DNA of 64,000 bases. Origin: Karstenula rhodostoma CBS 690.94. Its lineage: Eukaryota; Ascomycota; Dothideomycetes; Pleosporales; Didymosphaeriaceae. The notes beneath the pieces were generated by a model, which saw only the letters and a program-made list of their open reading frames with translations, did not search any database and had not been told where the DNA came from. This document shows, piece after piece, positions 1-10,735 of the stretch. Within the stretch, counting starts at the first letter, position 1, and each line of letters begins with the position of its first letter. Both the position numbers and the translations under genes were made by a program. Where the stretch lies: assembly GCA_010093485.1 (NCBI GenBank), contig MU001496.1, positions 1,121,666 through 1,185,665 on the forward strand. Direction: 5' to 3'.

Positions 1-1045
1 GATTCACCCGAGCGCACTTCGCCTTGGGAGGAGGTCGGATCAGTCGGCTCGGGCGGCGCGTTCCTCCTTGGCGAACGCGAGGCCAAAGACCAACTACGAG
101 GACTCACGTGCGATGGTTGTTGTTTTGCGACGAGGACTCACGTGCGATGGCTGTTGTTCTGCGACGAGTACAAGAGCCCGAGATCCCTTGTATCGGTCCC
201 GTTGGATCTGAACACATTGTGGGGTTTGGAGCTTTGTATACCACCAAAGTTGAGCGTCCTTCTATACCAGCCTCATCCCATCGATCAGGTCTAGATCACT
301 ATTCTTTATTTCTGGCTTCCTTTGCCTTATCGAAATGACTCTGCGATTCCCAAAGGATCATTCCATTCTTGTATGTCTTCTCAACGTCCCTACATCGATA
401 GTAGACAGCCAAACTTTGAGGGACGCAACCTCTCTGGCACCCCCACTCGTCCTTCCACCTGCATGTGGTTGTGCTCCCATCTAGGACCAAAAGGTGAGCA
501 CCGAACATTTTCCCCACTTACGAATGAAGTGAATTACGCAAGGATGCTCAGATACATGTGTCGCATCTGCAGAACATGAATCGCCTACCCAACCCCTCGG
601 TTAGTCGCCCAACAAGCAAGTCGGGACCGAGAATGCCTGCGTGATCGAAACAAGAAGAGCGGTGACTGCCAGATCAGCATCCAGGGACCACCACTCTACC
701 CAGATACGGCCAAACAACAACTCTGTTAAAAGGCCTATCGAAACACTCATCAAATCGCGCAAGAATTTCATCATCAATCCGGACCTGCGCCTAAATAGCC
801 GTCCTACGCGCCTATCTCGCCCCCGCAGACTTCAGGAACCCTCCAGTGTTAAGGCGAGAGTTCGAAGACGGGATGCCTGACGTGAAGACCGATATAAGTG
901 TGTCTAAGCTATACGGCCCGAGCCAAGAGAATAAGAATTAGAAGAGCAAGGAAGATGGGATGGCAATGCGGTATATTTGCCTTGAATTAATCTACCTTGG
1001 CGCCGAACTATACAAAAGAAACGTCCCTGCTAGGCACTCATTTCA
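1..1045. other. Intergenic stretch at left edge
   Basis: No gene is recognised. The open frames are short and lack family features or plausible splicing. The only structure I see is a two-copy direct repeat near the left end (97-168). The right part is the 3' flank of the leftward MFS pump that ends at 1046. Confidence 0.5.
97..168. repeat. Tandem duplication, about 34-base unit, two copies
   Basis: The block CGAGGACTCACGTGCGATGG followed by a TTGTTGTT-like run occurs twice in a row with a period of about 34 bases and a few mismatches. Each copy holds the near-palindrome TCACGTGC, which contains the E-box CACGTG. No gene was found around it, so a regulatory role is only a possibility. Confidence 0.7.
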
Positions 1046-3214
1046 TTAAACTGCCTCTTCCCCACCCTTAACGTGCACCGCCGATGCTGGCCTCAACCCA
1101 GCAGCAGCCTCCGCATCGTGCACTTTTACACCCTCGAGCTCTAGCTTCCGCTGTTCCATCACAGGATCAACTTCCCTCCTCTGTCTGTGCACACTTCCAG
1201 TGCACACAGCGAGCAGAAACGAACTCGTCATGACCATGCCCTTCTTCTCTTCTTTCTTCACTTGGCCATCACCATCAACTTTCTTCGGGTTCCCAATCCA
1301 CACATTGCCCAGGAACGCCGACGCAACGATGCTGAGCGCCATGAAAGGCATCACAGAGATAAACCCCCACATGATAGCCCTCGCAGCAGCGTTCCGCACA
1401 GCTTCTTGGGTGGCAGGCGACAAGCTGTTCAAGGAGTCGAGGTTCGCAGGCCCGGAGGTGCCGCCATTGAACGAGGAGTTATTCCCCGGGTCGATGGCGT
1501 GCAGATACTGTGCGAACTTGTTGCTGAACACCGCGCCCATCATCGAGATACCCAAAGTCTCGCCCAGCGGGAGCGTAAAGCTGAGCACGCTCTGCATCGC
1601 CGCCAAACGAGTTGGCCATATACCTGCTGCATGCAGGACGACAGGCATGAACCGAAATGCAGTTCCAGCACCTGCGACAGCAAGAAAGACGCTCACGAGC
1701 GTGGTGTTCCGCGCAGAAATCGCCCACGTCATTGCGGCGAGGCCGACGGCTTCGACGATGGACCCGATGAAGAGCGGGTAGAATGTCTGCTTGGGCCAGT
1801 AGTTACACATAATGAGCGTGGTGTAAACGCCGATGCCGAGACCGGGGGTGTAGTATAGGAGCTGGGTGCCGGCTTTGGAGGAGGGGTAGCCCTCGGCGAG
1901 CTGCCAGTAGTAGGAGACGAAGTAGAACGCCGAGACGAGGGATACGCCGGCAGAGAAATTTATGATCATGAGGAGGGTTGTGTCTTTCTTGCGGAAGAGT
2001 GTCGAGGGTATCATGGCGACTTGACGCGTGAAGATGCGGGCCATGAGACGACCGGGGCCGAGGAGGTACTCGTGGGTGAAGAAAACGATTACGAGGATAC
2101 CGCCAACGACGAAGGGAACGATGGTGGCGGCTGAGTCCCACGCGTAGGAAGTTCCGCCCCATTGGACGGCGAGGATGATGAGCCCGATGCCAAAGATGAA
2201 GGTTGCCATACCGATCCAGTCAATGTATACAAGGCCGGTAATGTAGCCAGTACGTCTGGAGTCGCCCGGGTTGAGATCGACGCGGCCTTTCTTGAGGTCC
2301 TTGCGCATGAGCACGAAGATGAGGATGTGAGAGACGACAGCGATCGGAATCGGGAGAACGAAGCAATACCGCCAGCTTGCGTTGGTGAGATAGCCTCCAA
2401 TAACGGGACCCACGGCATAACTAGTGCAGGTCAGTGATAAATCGAAATGGAGATATGCAGGAAGTAGTACCTGAAGCCGTTGATCAGACTGAAGATGGTG
2501 TTGTTCTTCGAGTTATCCGCCAGGCTCATTCCATCGGACAACACAATGCGAGTAAGATTAAGAATACCTGCGGCTCCCAAGCCCTGGAGCGCTCGTCCGA
2601 GTAGCAGCATCCCCCACGTAACTGAGGATGCACAGAGTACGCTGCCAACCATGACCCAAAACATCTGCCACTGGAGAGCGGCATGTCTCCCGTAGACATC
2701 GGCAAGCTGGCCCGATACCGGGACGAAGGTGGTAAATGTAAGCGTATACGCCGCGACAATCCAATTGAAGCTTCCACTCAGATGGTCTAGATCTGTCAGC
2801 AAATGTTGGTCGCGTGCAGAGGCTTGACATACTGAAATGCGACGAGATGGTAGGGATTGCTGGAGCCACGATCGTTACATCAACTGCAGCAAGGAAGTTC
2901 GGCAGAACCAAACCAGCCATCAACTTCCATCGACGTATCGTCAATCTCCTAGCCTCTTGCCGTAGCCTCTCGTTCTCGACTGTGTTCTCTGTGGCGGGTG
3001 GTTTGATGATGTCAGAGGATGGGTGTGTGGGGGCCGCCCCAGAACTGGTCAGAGCTGCATGGTTGTCGTTCGCCGTTGACGGAGGCGACGCATATGGCGA
3101 CAGATGTGTCTCGTCTGCGGTCGAGAAAGATTCTTTCTGCGCCTTGCTCTCCTTGACCCTCCTCTTGATGTACTTGTATAGCATGTACGCCATCCCGTGC
3201 GTTGAACAGCCCAA
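1046..3214 (-). CDS. MFS drug:H+ antiporter, DHA2 type (14 TM)
   Basis: Plasma-membrane or vacuolar proton-coupled efflux pump of the major facilitator superfamily. Three exons fit: 3214-2833, 2792-2471 and 2420-1046, with introns of 40 and 50 bases, joining to 692 residues. The joined protein reads through TM1 (LVLPNFLAAVDVTIVAPAIP), the SFNWIVAAYTL segment, the MFS signature QLADVYGRHA between TM2 and TM3, the GRALQGLGAAGI stretch and the YAVGPVIGGYLT motif typical of antiporters. About 14 hydrophobic segments follow and the tail is basic. The roughly 90-residue N-terminus before TM1 is polar and longer than usual. A second in-frame ATG at 3193 is an equally possible start. The gene is divergent from the TMEM19-like gene at 3959. 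The substrate cannot be told from sequence. Confidence 0.85.
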
Positions 3215-3958
3215 ATTATTTCAAGGTCAGAAGAAGGATCGGACAACCGAAGTCTGTAAGATAGTTAAAGAGCTTGAGCTTGAGCACAGGACTTTGTCCG
3301 TACTGCAAGCAGCATCTTATACACTCATTGTGTCTCAACACTTATGCCTGTTCGGGGTTGCTCAGCGTGAAAGAGGCCCCAGCCTCGCCCCGCACGCCAT
3401 AGACCGACCGAGCATGCTCCTACAGGGCATGGCTCAGTCGGCGCCCACAATACTGAGACGCGCACGGTTGCAGCCGCGATGCATGCCCAAATAGGTAATA
3501 CGCTAACCCCGGGTGCATATGTACATGCGCAAAACCGTCCAATCCGTGATTCAGCCTGTCGACCGACTCGCCTGTGTTCGCAAGGCTATCACGATTAGGT
3601 TAAGAGAAGTGTGAGCCGGTGTAGAAGCTGTAGGTAGTGCGTGTTGACGTCTGAAGATGGGAGCGTGTGTGGCAACCGTAGCATCAGTGAAGACCCTGGT
3701 GAAGATCGCGCAATGTAGCCCCCAACGTGCCGTGTACTACTGTTAAGCGGATGCGAAGCTCGATAGTGGAAAAGACTTTGGATAAAAACGGTCTGGCCGT
3801 GGTCAAGTAATTACCATTTGTGATTAGGGAGGTGGAAACAGAAGCCCCGCCAAGGGCCATAGGTGTACAGTAAGGCTGCCTGCGTCATCCCTCGCATCCC
3901 ACGCACTTGCAGGCAGCTCTTCCCGCAAGTTCGCGTCAACTACTGCTGCTGCACAAAC
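3215..3958. promoter_or_regulatory. Divergent intergenic region, MFS pump / TMEM19-like gene
   Basis: About 740 bases separate the start codons of two genes that point away from each other, so the region should hold both promoters. I see no clear TATA box or repeated motif. Confidence 0.4.
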
Positions 3959-5154
3959 ATGAAGCCCGTCATCGCGGTTCCAGCAATAGCGGCGCTTGTC
4001 TTCCGAGCCTGGTCGCGCAAATCGCTCACGCCTGTGGGCATCCTCGCAGCTTTGATCACAGCTGTGGTGCATGCGATACATCCATGGAGTGTGTGCTTCG
4101 CGCTGCTGGCCGTCTTCTTCCTTGCTGGAACTTCCGCAACCAAGGTGAATATCCAGACGCATGAGGTTTGAGTACAGAAGTTAACATGATCACAGGTTAA
4201 GCATGGCATCAAAGCAAAGCTGACGCAGTCCGCCGACGGTGCCGCGGGCGGTGAAGGCCCCCGGAATCACATTCAGGTCCTGGCGAACTCGCTCACAGCA
4301 TCCATCTTGATTATGTTGCACGCGTGGCAGCTGAAGAAGGAGGGTACATACGCAAAGGACGACTTGTGTTGGCGACGAGGAAGCGATGTTCTTGTCGTAG
4401 GCATTGTTGCGTAAGCGTGGTTGCCTCGCTGTCCGGAAGTCGCGAACTCACATTTTTCAGGAACTACGCCGCTACGTGCGCTGACACGTTCTCCTCCGAA
4501 CTTGGTATCCTTTCGCGATCAAAACCCCGCCTCGTCACGGCACCATGGCGCATAGTCCCTCCAGGCACAAACGGCGGAGTGTCATTGGCCGGGTTGAGCG
4601 CTGGTCTGCTTGGTGGATTCATCATAGCCATCACATCTACCCTCCTCATACCCTTTTGTGACAATTGGAGCTTTGGAGATAAAATCAAATACACGCAGGC
4701 TATCGCTCTTGCAGGCTTGGGTGGATCCATCCTGGATTCAGTCCTCGGTGCCATCTTCCAAGCCAGCGTAGTCGACCTTCATTCTGGGAAAGTTGTGGAA
4801 GGTGCAGGCGGGAGGAAGGTTCTCGTCCACGGACATCCAATGCACTTTAAGCCTGCGGCCGAGCTTCGGAGCAAGGCGGGTCGGGGAGAGGGTAAAGATG
4901 GCATCGCAAAGACTTCAACTATTGATCCAAGCTTGAACGACTCAGCCAAGCTATCGAGAACCATGCAACAAGCTGGTGTTAGTGGGACTGTTGTTGGAGA
5001 TTCACAGCATGAGAGCCGTAAGATTGCCGTGGGATACGATATTCTGGACAATAACGCGGTGAACCTACTCATGGCAGCTCTCGTGAGTGTAGTATCGATG
5101 GTAGGGGCATGCTTGATCTGGGATGTGCCGTTCAGTAGTGTAATATTGCTATAG
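3959..5154 (+). CDS. TMEM19 / DUF92 family integral membrane protein
   Basis: Multi-pass membrane protein of the DUF92 family (human TMEM19), whose biochemical role is not settled. Exons 3959-4144, 4196-4410 and 4461-5154 join through 51- and 50-base introns to 364 residues; human TMEM19 is about 336. Family features seen are an N-terminal hydrophobic pair, the loop ending in GTSATKVKHGIKAKL, the polar GGEGPRNHIQVLANS segment, the NYAATCADTFSSELG block and the GTNGGVSLAGLSAG loop before the next membrane span. A charged cytosolic-looking insert (about residues 245-330) lies before the last hydrophobic segment. The start is the ATG in the context CAAACATGAAG. The upstream in-frame extension lacks an ATG with family support. 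Confidence 0.88.
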
Positions 5155-5571
5155 ATAGCTCAAAATCAAGGGAGATCCGAAGCGGCCTGCAACTCACGGC
5201 TTGGTGTGTACGTGTTTTCCCAAACGAGTGTATCGCCAACAACCTCACCTCACAAGTACTGGTTAAACTATCAAGAAACTCATTAACCCAATCTCTATGA
5301 TCTCAGCGTATGTTCAAGCATTGACGCGATTCGCCGCCTGCCTCTTTGAGAGGCCATGACCGCCAAGGCGCTAGGCGGCGCGTCACTTCATAGCCTTACT
5401 GAGCTCCGACAACACCTCCACTGCGGTACAGCTCCACAACCACCAATCCGCCATACCCTTTGTCGTTTGCACACAGCCTCCGGATACAGTCAGATATAAT
5501 AGCCGGTTGAAGCATCAATCTGCAGAAGCAACGCCGATCGATAGCCTATCTACCCCCACAGTACCGTCAAG
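5155..5571. other. Intergenic, 417 bases
   Basis: Holds the 3' flank of the TMEM19-like gene and the promoter and 5' UTR of UMP1. A GATATAATAG segment near 5494 could act as an AT-rich core promoter element. Nothing else is recognised. Confidence 0.4.
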
Positions 5572-6206
5572 ATGGTATGCATACTCCCCGCAAAGCTCCA
5601 CTCATCCTCGAGCGTAAGATCCAAGTATTGCATACTATGGTTGCTGACAGTTCCAGTCTCTCCGCTTCGTCCCCCAGAAGGCGCACCCCGCCTCCACCTC
5701 CCCCGAGACCTCTGCGCCCTCGGCCCCTGGCGTCCACGACACTCTCCGCTCGCGCCTCGCCCAGACTTCCACACCCGCCACCGCATCATCATCAAACAAG
5801 CCCGTTGAGCTTCAATCCGCACACCCGCTCGAAGCCCGCCTCGTACAATGGCGTGAAACCCAGGACAAGCTGAAGATGGAGATGCTGAGGCGCCAGTTTG
5901 GCATCGCGGAGCCCATCCGGAGAGGCATGGAGCTCAAGACCGTCAGGGAGGGCGAGTGGAAGCCGGCTGTTCTGGGCGGTACCGCTGGTGTGCATAGGGA
6001 TATCCTGGAAGGGAGGGACTGTGAGGTTGGATGGGAGGATGTGTTCACTGGTAAGTCCAAGTTGAACGTAGGGAGGGCAGGAAAAAAGAGCCAAAGGCGG
6101 CGTGGAGACATTTAAATAATTCGCTAACCTCTTCACAGGAAGCGAGCTCCGCGAAGTACCCGACTTCCACACTGAGATGGAGACGAAGATGAAGATGAAC
6201 TGGTAG
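5572..6206 (+). CDS. UMP1: Proteasome maturation factor UMP1 (POMP)
   Basis: Assembly chaperone of the 20S proteasome that rides on half-proteasomes and is degraded as the first substrate of the finished particle. Exons 5572-5574, 5651-6050 and 6139-6206 join to 156 residues; yeast Ump1 is 148 and human POMP 141. The protein starts MFQSLRFVPQ, has a variable Ser/Thr/Ala-rich N-terminal half, then the conserved block LRRQFGIAEPIRRGMELKTV, the EGEWKPAVLGG stretch, VHRDILEGRD and GWEDVFTG, and ends in a Met/Lys-rich helix finishing in NW. The first coding exon is the ATG alone, followed directly by GTATGC and a 76-base intron. No other ATG keeps the conserved frame with the family N-terminus, so I trust the spliced start. 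The intron phases fit exactly. Confidence 0.93.
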
Positions 6207-7775
6207 AAGATGCTCATAGCTCGGATCTGTGGAGGAGGACCCGCGAGGATGGACATACGATTGAACGGCGTAGCTCGTTCTTCGGAGATATAAACCTGAC
6301 GAGTGACGGAGACGTAGAGGATAATGATCAGCTACGATATACCTCATGAATGACTAGAAGGCGCATTGAAGGGATGCACCGAACATGTACAGTTTGCAAC
6401 ACGCTTGCGTGAGTTATCGCATCGAAGAAGCAGAACTACGTGAACAGTCAATACACCCGCCTCCCAAGCATGTGACCAATGCAATTTGCAGACATGCTTA
6501 TAAGACTCAATATCATAGCGAGGTGGAGGTGCTCCGGTGTCGGACCATGACTCAACGCCCGGGCGAGGACTAATTACTCCAGCATTACTAATTCATACGC
6601 ATTGTAGGAAGGCAGGTATGGCAATAGGTTAATGACTAGGTCCATAATGCTAATGCACTAGTGGCTCCCACTTCGCAAGCCCGCCCGCAATCTTCTACAG
6701 CATTCTACAACATGTTACTAAACCTTATCTCCCACACCACGACATCCATCCAGACTACTCAAGCGCAAGGCTCACCCAACCTCTAGCACAACACTGGTCG
6801 TCCACCTGAGGACCACTTCTTCCTGTTACGACATTCCGTACATGGATCGCCTCTTTTACGCGTCTGCCTCAGCGCTGGGGCCGACGGCTTGCCATCACAC
6901 GGACATCTCGTGTCTTTGTTTTTGCACATTTAGCACCTGCCCTAGGTCTTCCCTTCGCAAGTTATCTTCTGCGATCCTTGGGTTACTTCTCTTTGCAGTA
7001 GTCACAGTAGTTGCTAATGTCGGCGTTTTCTGGGATGTTGTGGGGAGTGCCGAGGCTGCATGCTCTGTTTGGTCGTCTTCATGTTGTTCGTCGTCATGAT
7101 TTTCATGTTCAGCCGTGGCTTCGTGGTTGATCGCTTTCCACGCCGACGCATGGGCATTCGTATTTGAAGGATGAGGCGACGCTGCTTACCTGATTCGAAG
7201 AGTACCTACGTCGTTGTGAAAACTGTGCTGACTTCAGTCTGATTATGGACTTATACCGACGACAAGAAATTCTTAAGATTACGATGATCCTGTACTGATG
7301 TCAGTGTGATAGAGACAAAGGGTCAGAAATCGTAGCGCAGCTTTTCATAGCTATGCTAAGAAGGACGGTCCTCATTCACCCTGTTAGAAGAGCGGGATGG
7401 TTATTCTGCGTCGTGGATAAATGGAGGTTTGCTCGGCACTGGTCTAGCAAAGTATGACTAGACGGGGAGCTTTGGTCACAGAGCCTCCTATGATGGGACT
7501 CATAACTGGAAAAAGAATTGCAATAAACAGGCGTGGACGCATTTAGACCCCCACTTCGAGGCCTGCATTATGGATGAGAGCGTTTTCCACCAAGAATGCA
7601 AAGAAAGGAGGCATATTCAACACGTGTTCATAATTCTGTCTAGGGAACTATGCCGGAGAAGAAGACGGGATTTTCGATCCTATACATGTGTTGATAGAAG
7701 ATATCGTGGGGACCATCACCAGCGTGAGTGAGACTAGGAATCTATAGTAGTTGGCGATTCCGGTTTATCCTTCGG
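6207..7775. other. Intergenic stretch, about 1.6 kb
   Basis: Nothing convincing. An 85-codon frame at 6842-7099 has a hydrophobic patch and several Cys, but it shows no clear signal peptide, conserved motif or splicing support, so I leave it as unsupported. Base composition varies without obvious repeats. Confidence 0.4.
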
Positions 7776-8183
7776 TTACAGCCTACGGCGAGACTTCTGT
7801 GTAGTTGCAGCACCTTCCGCGGTATCTTTGGTCGGCGGCTGACCCTGCTGCGAATCGCCCGTCTTTTGCTCAGGCTCTTTGGCTTTCCCGGCATCTGAGT
7901 CCTTTTTCTTGGTCCCTGTTTTTGCGCTGCTTGAGGAAGAAGCAGCCTTTTTGGTGGTGGCAGCCTTTTTAGTGGTGGCAGCCTTTTTAGTGGTGGCAGC
8001 CTTTTTGGTGGTGGCAGTTGTATTGGTGGTGGCAGTTTTTTCTGGGACAGTTGTTTCTGGGGTAAAATCGTAGTCGGGGTTCTGTTTTATGAACTCCACA
8101 GTTGGATTGGGCAGATCCGTTGACTTCTCGTTCTTTGGGTCTTCCTGGGCATATTCGTACCTGCTTCTCTGTTTGGGTGCCAT
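7776..8183 (-). CDS. Small Lys/Thr/Ala-rich repeat protein, unknown role
   Basis: A 135-codon single-exon frame on the minus strand, starting at MAPKQRSRYEY. The first 50 residues are charged and mixed (EYAQEDPKNEKS, VEFIKQNPDYDFTPE). The middle carries about four copies of the hexapeptide ATTKKA after TATT variants, then a Ser run and a Lys/Glu/Gln-rich tail ending SRRRL. There is no signal peptide and no membrane span. Low complexity and high Lys content resemble histone-H1-like tails or other nucleic-acid-binding disordered proteins, but that is resemblance only. A start eight residues upstream (MKFNITNK) is also possible. Only moderately sure it is a gene. Confidence 0.5.
   Translation of the reverse strand: MAPKQRSRYEYAQEDPKNEKSTDLPNPTVEFIKQNPDYDFTPETTVPEKTATTNTTATTKKAATTKKAATTKKAATTKKAASSSSSAKTGTKKKDSDAGKAKEPEQKTGDSQQGQPPTKDTAEGAATTQKSRRRL
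7942..8036. repeat. 18-base coding tandem repeat
   Basis: About five copies of the unit GCAGCCTTTTTGGTGGTG with G/A changes at one position. On the minus strand they encode the ATTKKA hexapeptide array of the small protein at 7776-8183. The period is a multiple of three, so copy number can vary without breaking the frame. Confidence 0.8.
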
Positions 8184-9725
8184 TTTGTTTGTAATATTGA
8201 ATTTCAAAATGAAGAAGTATAGTTTGTATTCCTGATATTCAAGTCGATGGTGGTTTCTAGAGGGGAAGAGAGATGTATTTAGAATGGACTATTTATACTC
8301 CATGATTGAGAGTCATACTCAAGTTGGAGTTGGACTAGTCAGTAAAATATTGGACAACTCAGAGCACCTCTCGATGAGTCCAAGCACCAAGCGTGTGAGT
8401 CGAGACAAATTACTCTACGCCACATCATAACAATGATGATGACACACTATAAATATGGAAACAGTGTAAGACTGTATTTGTACGTCATTTAGTTGGGGAA
8501 GACGAGCGTCACAGGCCTAGGCTGGAAGCCGAATAGGTGACCGAATTGTTATTGATATGCATGGTGGATACCAACGCATACCAGGGATTCTACCCTGACC
8601 GCCCAACATTGAAGATTGGCAGCAGCTCGTGTAAAGCATCTAAACAGTATTACACAACTTTATACGCTCTCCTTATCCTATTTGTATACGAGCCCGCCAC
8701 TGCCAGAGACTTTCCGCTCTTCATATCAATGATAAGACACTGGGTTATTGTCTCAGACTCGGGTCGCTCGCGAAGCGGCGAATTGCAGTGAGACGCTGTT
8801 TCTTCTGCGTTGTTTTGAGGGTCTTATTGATGAGTTTTGTAGCCGTTCGTCGCCTCTCTGCGTGGTATGTATGCGTGGTATGTATGCGTGGTATGTATGC
8901 GTGGTATTGAGGATTGCATGTAGTGTAAGTTGGTGACAGAGTTCCAGAAAAGGAAGTACTGGAACAAACTATTCATGCTCCCGGGCTCAACTCTCTATTC
9001 GAGTTATGATTGACGGATATGACTTCAAGGATGCGCGCCTGCGGTAGGGCATTTCACTGTTCTTTGCGCCGGTCCCCACGGCAGGCACAGCCTTGAGCAA
9101 GACTGTGGAGAGAAGACTTGATGCGGACATTGCGGCAAGGTGTCGGTGAGGCGTCCTCAGTGCCAAGCGAGCTCGAGTGAATGCTAGCGTGACCAGCTGC
9201 AGGTTCCACCAATGGCGCTGATTGGCGGGATGCAGGGGAAATCAAAACCTGAATCAGCGCAACGCTAGGACCCGGGGAGACTTGCCGGCGCGGCTGCGAA
9301 GGCGGGAGACGGCGTGCTGAGGCCATGGTAGGCAGACGAGTGTGACGACAGGCAGCGTCGGCGGGGGCGCCGCGGGGGTGGGTGGTGCCTGTGGCTCTTG
9401 GGTCTTGGGGTGGAGAGGCGGTGCTGCATGAATGCGGAGAAGCAGGCCTGGAGCCCGGCTAGTCACGCCTCCTACCTTTGTAGGGCCAGGGCTGGCCTGG
9501 GCGTGCCGCTTGTGCGATGCTCCTCCCGGCGCTTTCATCCAACGTCGCCCGTCGCTCTCGCCGCCAGAATATCCTTCGCCTGCCTGCCCGACTGTGAGGC
9601 GACCGCGCAAAACCGCCATTCGCTTTCTTTTGCCGCCTCTCCGTAGCACGCAGCGGTCCTTTGCATCTGTCCACCACGCTTTCGCTCCTTGGCCGCCCTT
9701 CGTCCTTCGCCCCGGGCCCGCGGCC
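8184..9725. other. Intergenic stretch, about 1.5 kb
   Basis: No gene recognised. The left part is AT-richer and holds the likely promoter of the leftward repeat protein (a TTATACTCCAT segment near 8292). A 13-base tandem repeat lies at 8861-8907. The right part is GC-rich and leads into the UBL3-like gene. The long minus-strand frame 9254-10108 runs antisense to that gene and is a shadow. Confidence 0.4.
8861..8907. repeat. 13-base minisatellite, about 3.5 copies
   Basis: Perfect head-to-tail copies of CGTGGTATGTATG at 8861, 8874 and 8887, then a partial fourth copy. It lies in non-coding sequence. Confidence 0.85.
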
Positions 9726-10735
9726 ATGGCCTCACCCTCCGACACCCCTTCTGCTGCACGCCCATCTTCGCGGCCGGCGAGCGGACACGGTGCACCGTCC
9801 ACCGACCCCCTAGAAATGAAGTCACTCGCCGCGTCAGCTCCAGAGCCCGCAGCAGCAGCAGCAGCAGCAGCGGCAGAAGCAGCAAACACGACCGCGCACG
9901 CGACCGAGACGGCTCCTGCGCCGTTGACAGACACCCCGATACCCCATACACAAGAGACGCTGCCGAAAGAGAGTATAGAAGCCGCGCCTACCTCGAAACC
10001 CGCTCCGCCCGCCGATCTAAGCCGCAGCGAGACGGAAGCAATTGGCCCCTCGACCGACACCCCGGCAGCGAACCCAGACAGCTCCAATGGCCCCGTTGTT
10101 GTCATCATGCTCCTGCTTACAACCGGTGCACGGCATCCCTACAAGATCGACGAGAGATATCTCAAGAAGCGCAATGTCGCCGTTGATGATATGGATCCGT
10201 ACAACATCAGTGTCTACACGCTCAAAGAATTGATATGGCGCGATTGGCGAGAAGGTCAGTACTATCGCCTGCAGGCACTACGGCACGCATTGCTGCCACT
10301 ATGGCACCCCTTTGCACAGACGCGGGCTGGCTGACACGTCTCAACAGAATGGGAGCCGCGACCGACCTCGCCGAGCTCGATACGATTGATACACTTTGGC
10401 CGCATGCTGGACGACAAATCGCCACTAAAAGGTAAGCACCACACTTCGCACTCCCGACACCATGTCTTGGCGTGGCTTGCGTAGCTGCTGGGCAATAACC
10501 TCAATCGGCTGCACCATCGCCTCGCTTCTGCCCCTACATATCTGCGCAAGCTTGTAGCTGCAGTCGCTGACTTTGAGCAGAATGCCGTTTTCAGACCGAA
10601 GCTCCCAACGTCGTGCACATGACCGTCAAGCCGCAGGAGATTGTTGACGAGGAGGACGCAAAGACCGGCAAAGGCGGCAAAACAAGAGATGGAGACGAGG
10701 AAATCCATGCGGGCTGTCGTTGTGTTATCCTCTGA
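9726..10735 (+). CDS. UBL3 / MUB-like membrane-anchored ubiquitin-fold protein
   Basis: Ubiquitin-fold protein expected to be lipid-anchored rather than conjugated. Exons 9726-10254, 10348-10431 and 10581-10735 join to 255 residues. Residues 1 to about 125 are a disordered Ala/Pro/Ser/Thr-rich extension with a poly-Ala run. The ubiquitin-like domain follows: a VVVIMLLLTTGARHPYKI strand pair, a helix around ISVYTLKELIWRDW, the loop EWEPRPTSPSSIRLIHFGRM and the strand VVHMTVKP. This order matches UBL3/MUB proteins (Trp-rich helix end, SS-x-IRLI-x-GR, then a Val/His/Met strand). The C-terminus is CRCVIL. CVIL is a CAAX box, probably geranylgeranylated given the final Leu, and the extra Cys before it could be palmitoylated. 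UBL3 relatives are about 120 residues, so the N-terminal half is an added region. The start is the ATG in GGCCATGGCC. Confidence 0.85.
9849..9884. repeat. GCA trinucleotide run (poly-Ala)
   Basis: A run of about eight GCA codons with later GCG and GAA interruptions, encoding the Ala-rich stretch in the N-terminal extension of the UBL3-like protein. Length variation would be in frame. Confidence 0.75.

Noticed and set aside
6842..7099. 85-codon frame with a hydrophobic core and Cys-rich end, possible secreted protein
   Set aside because: The N-terminus is polar before the hydrophobic stretch, so it does not look like a signal peptide. The Ser/Cys tail looks like random TCT/TGT sequence, and no intron extends it.
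8861..8907. Considered as a CRISPR-like or transposon terminal repeat
   Set aside because: Short head-to-tail units without spacers or flanking target duplication; it is a simple minisatellite.
9254..10108. 284-codon minus-strand frame with a long Ala/Ser run
   Set aside because: It lies antisense to exon 1 of the UBL3-like gene. Its repeats are the mirror image of the GCA run, and it has no features of its own.
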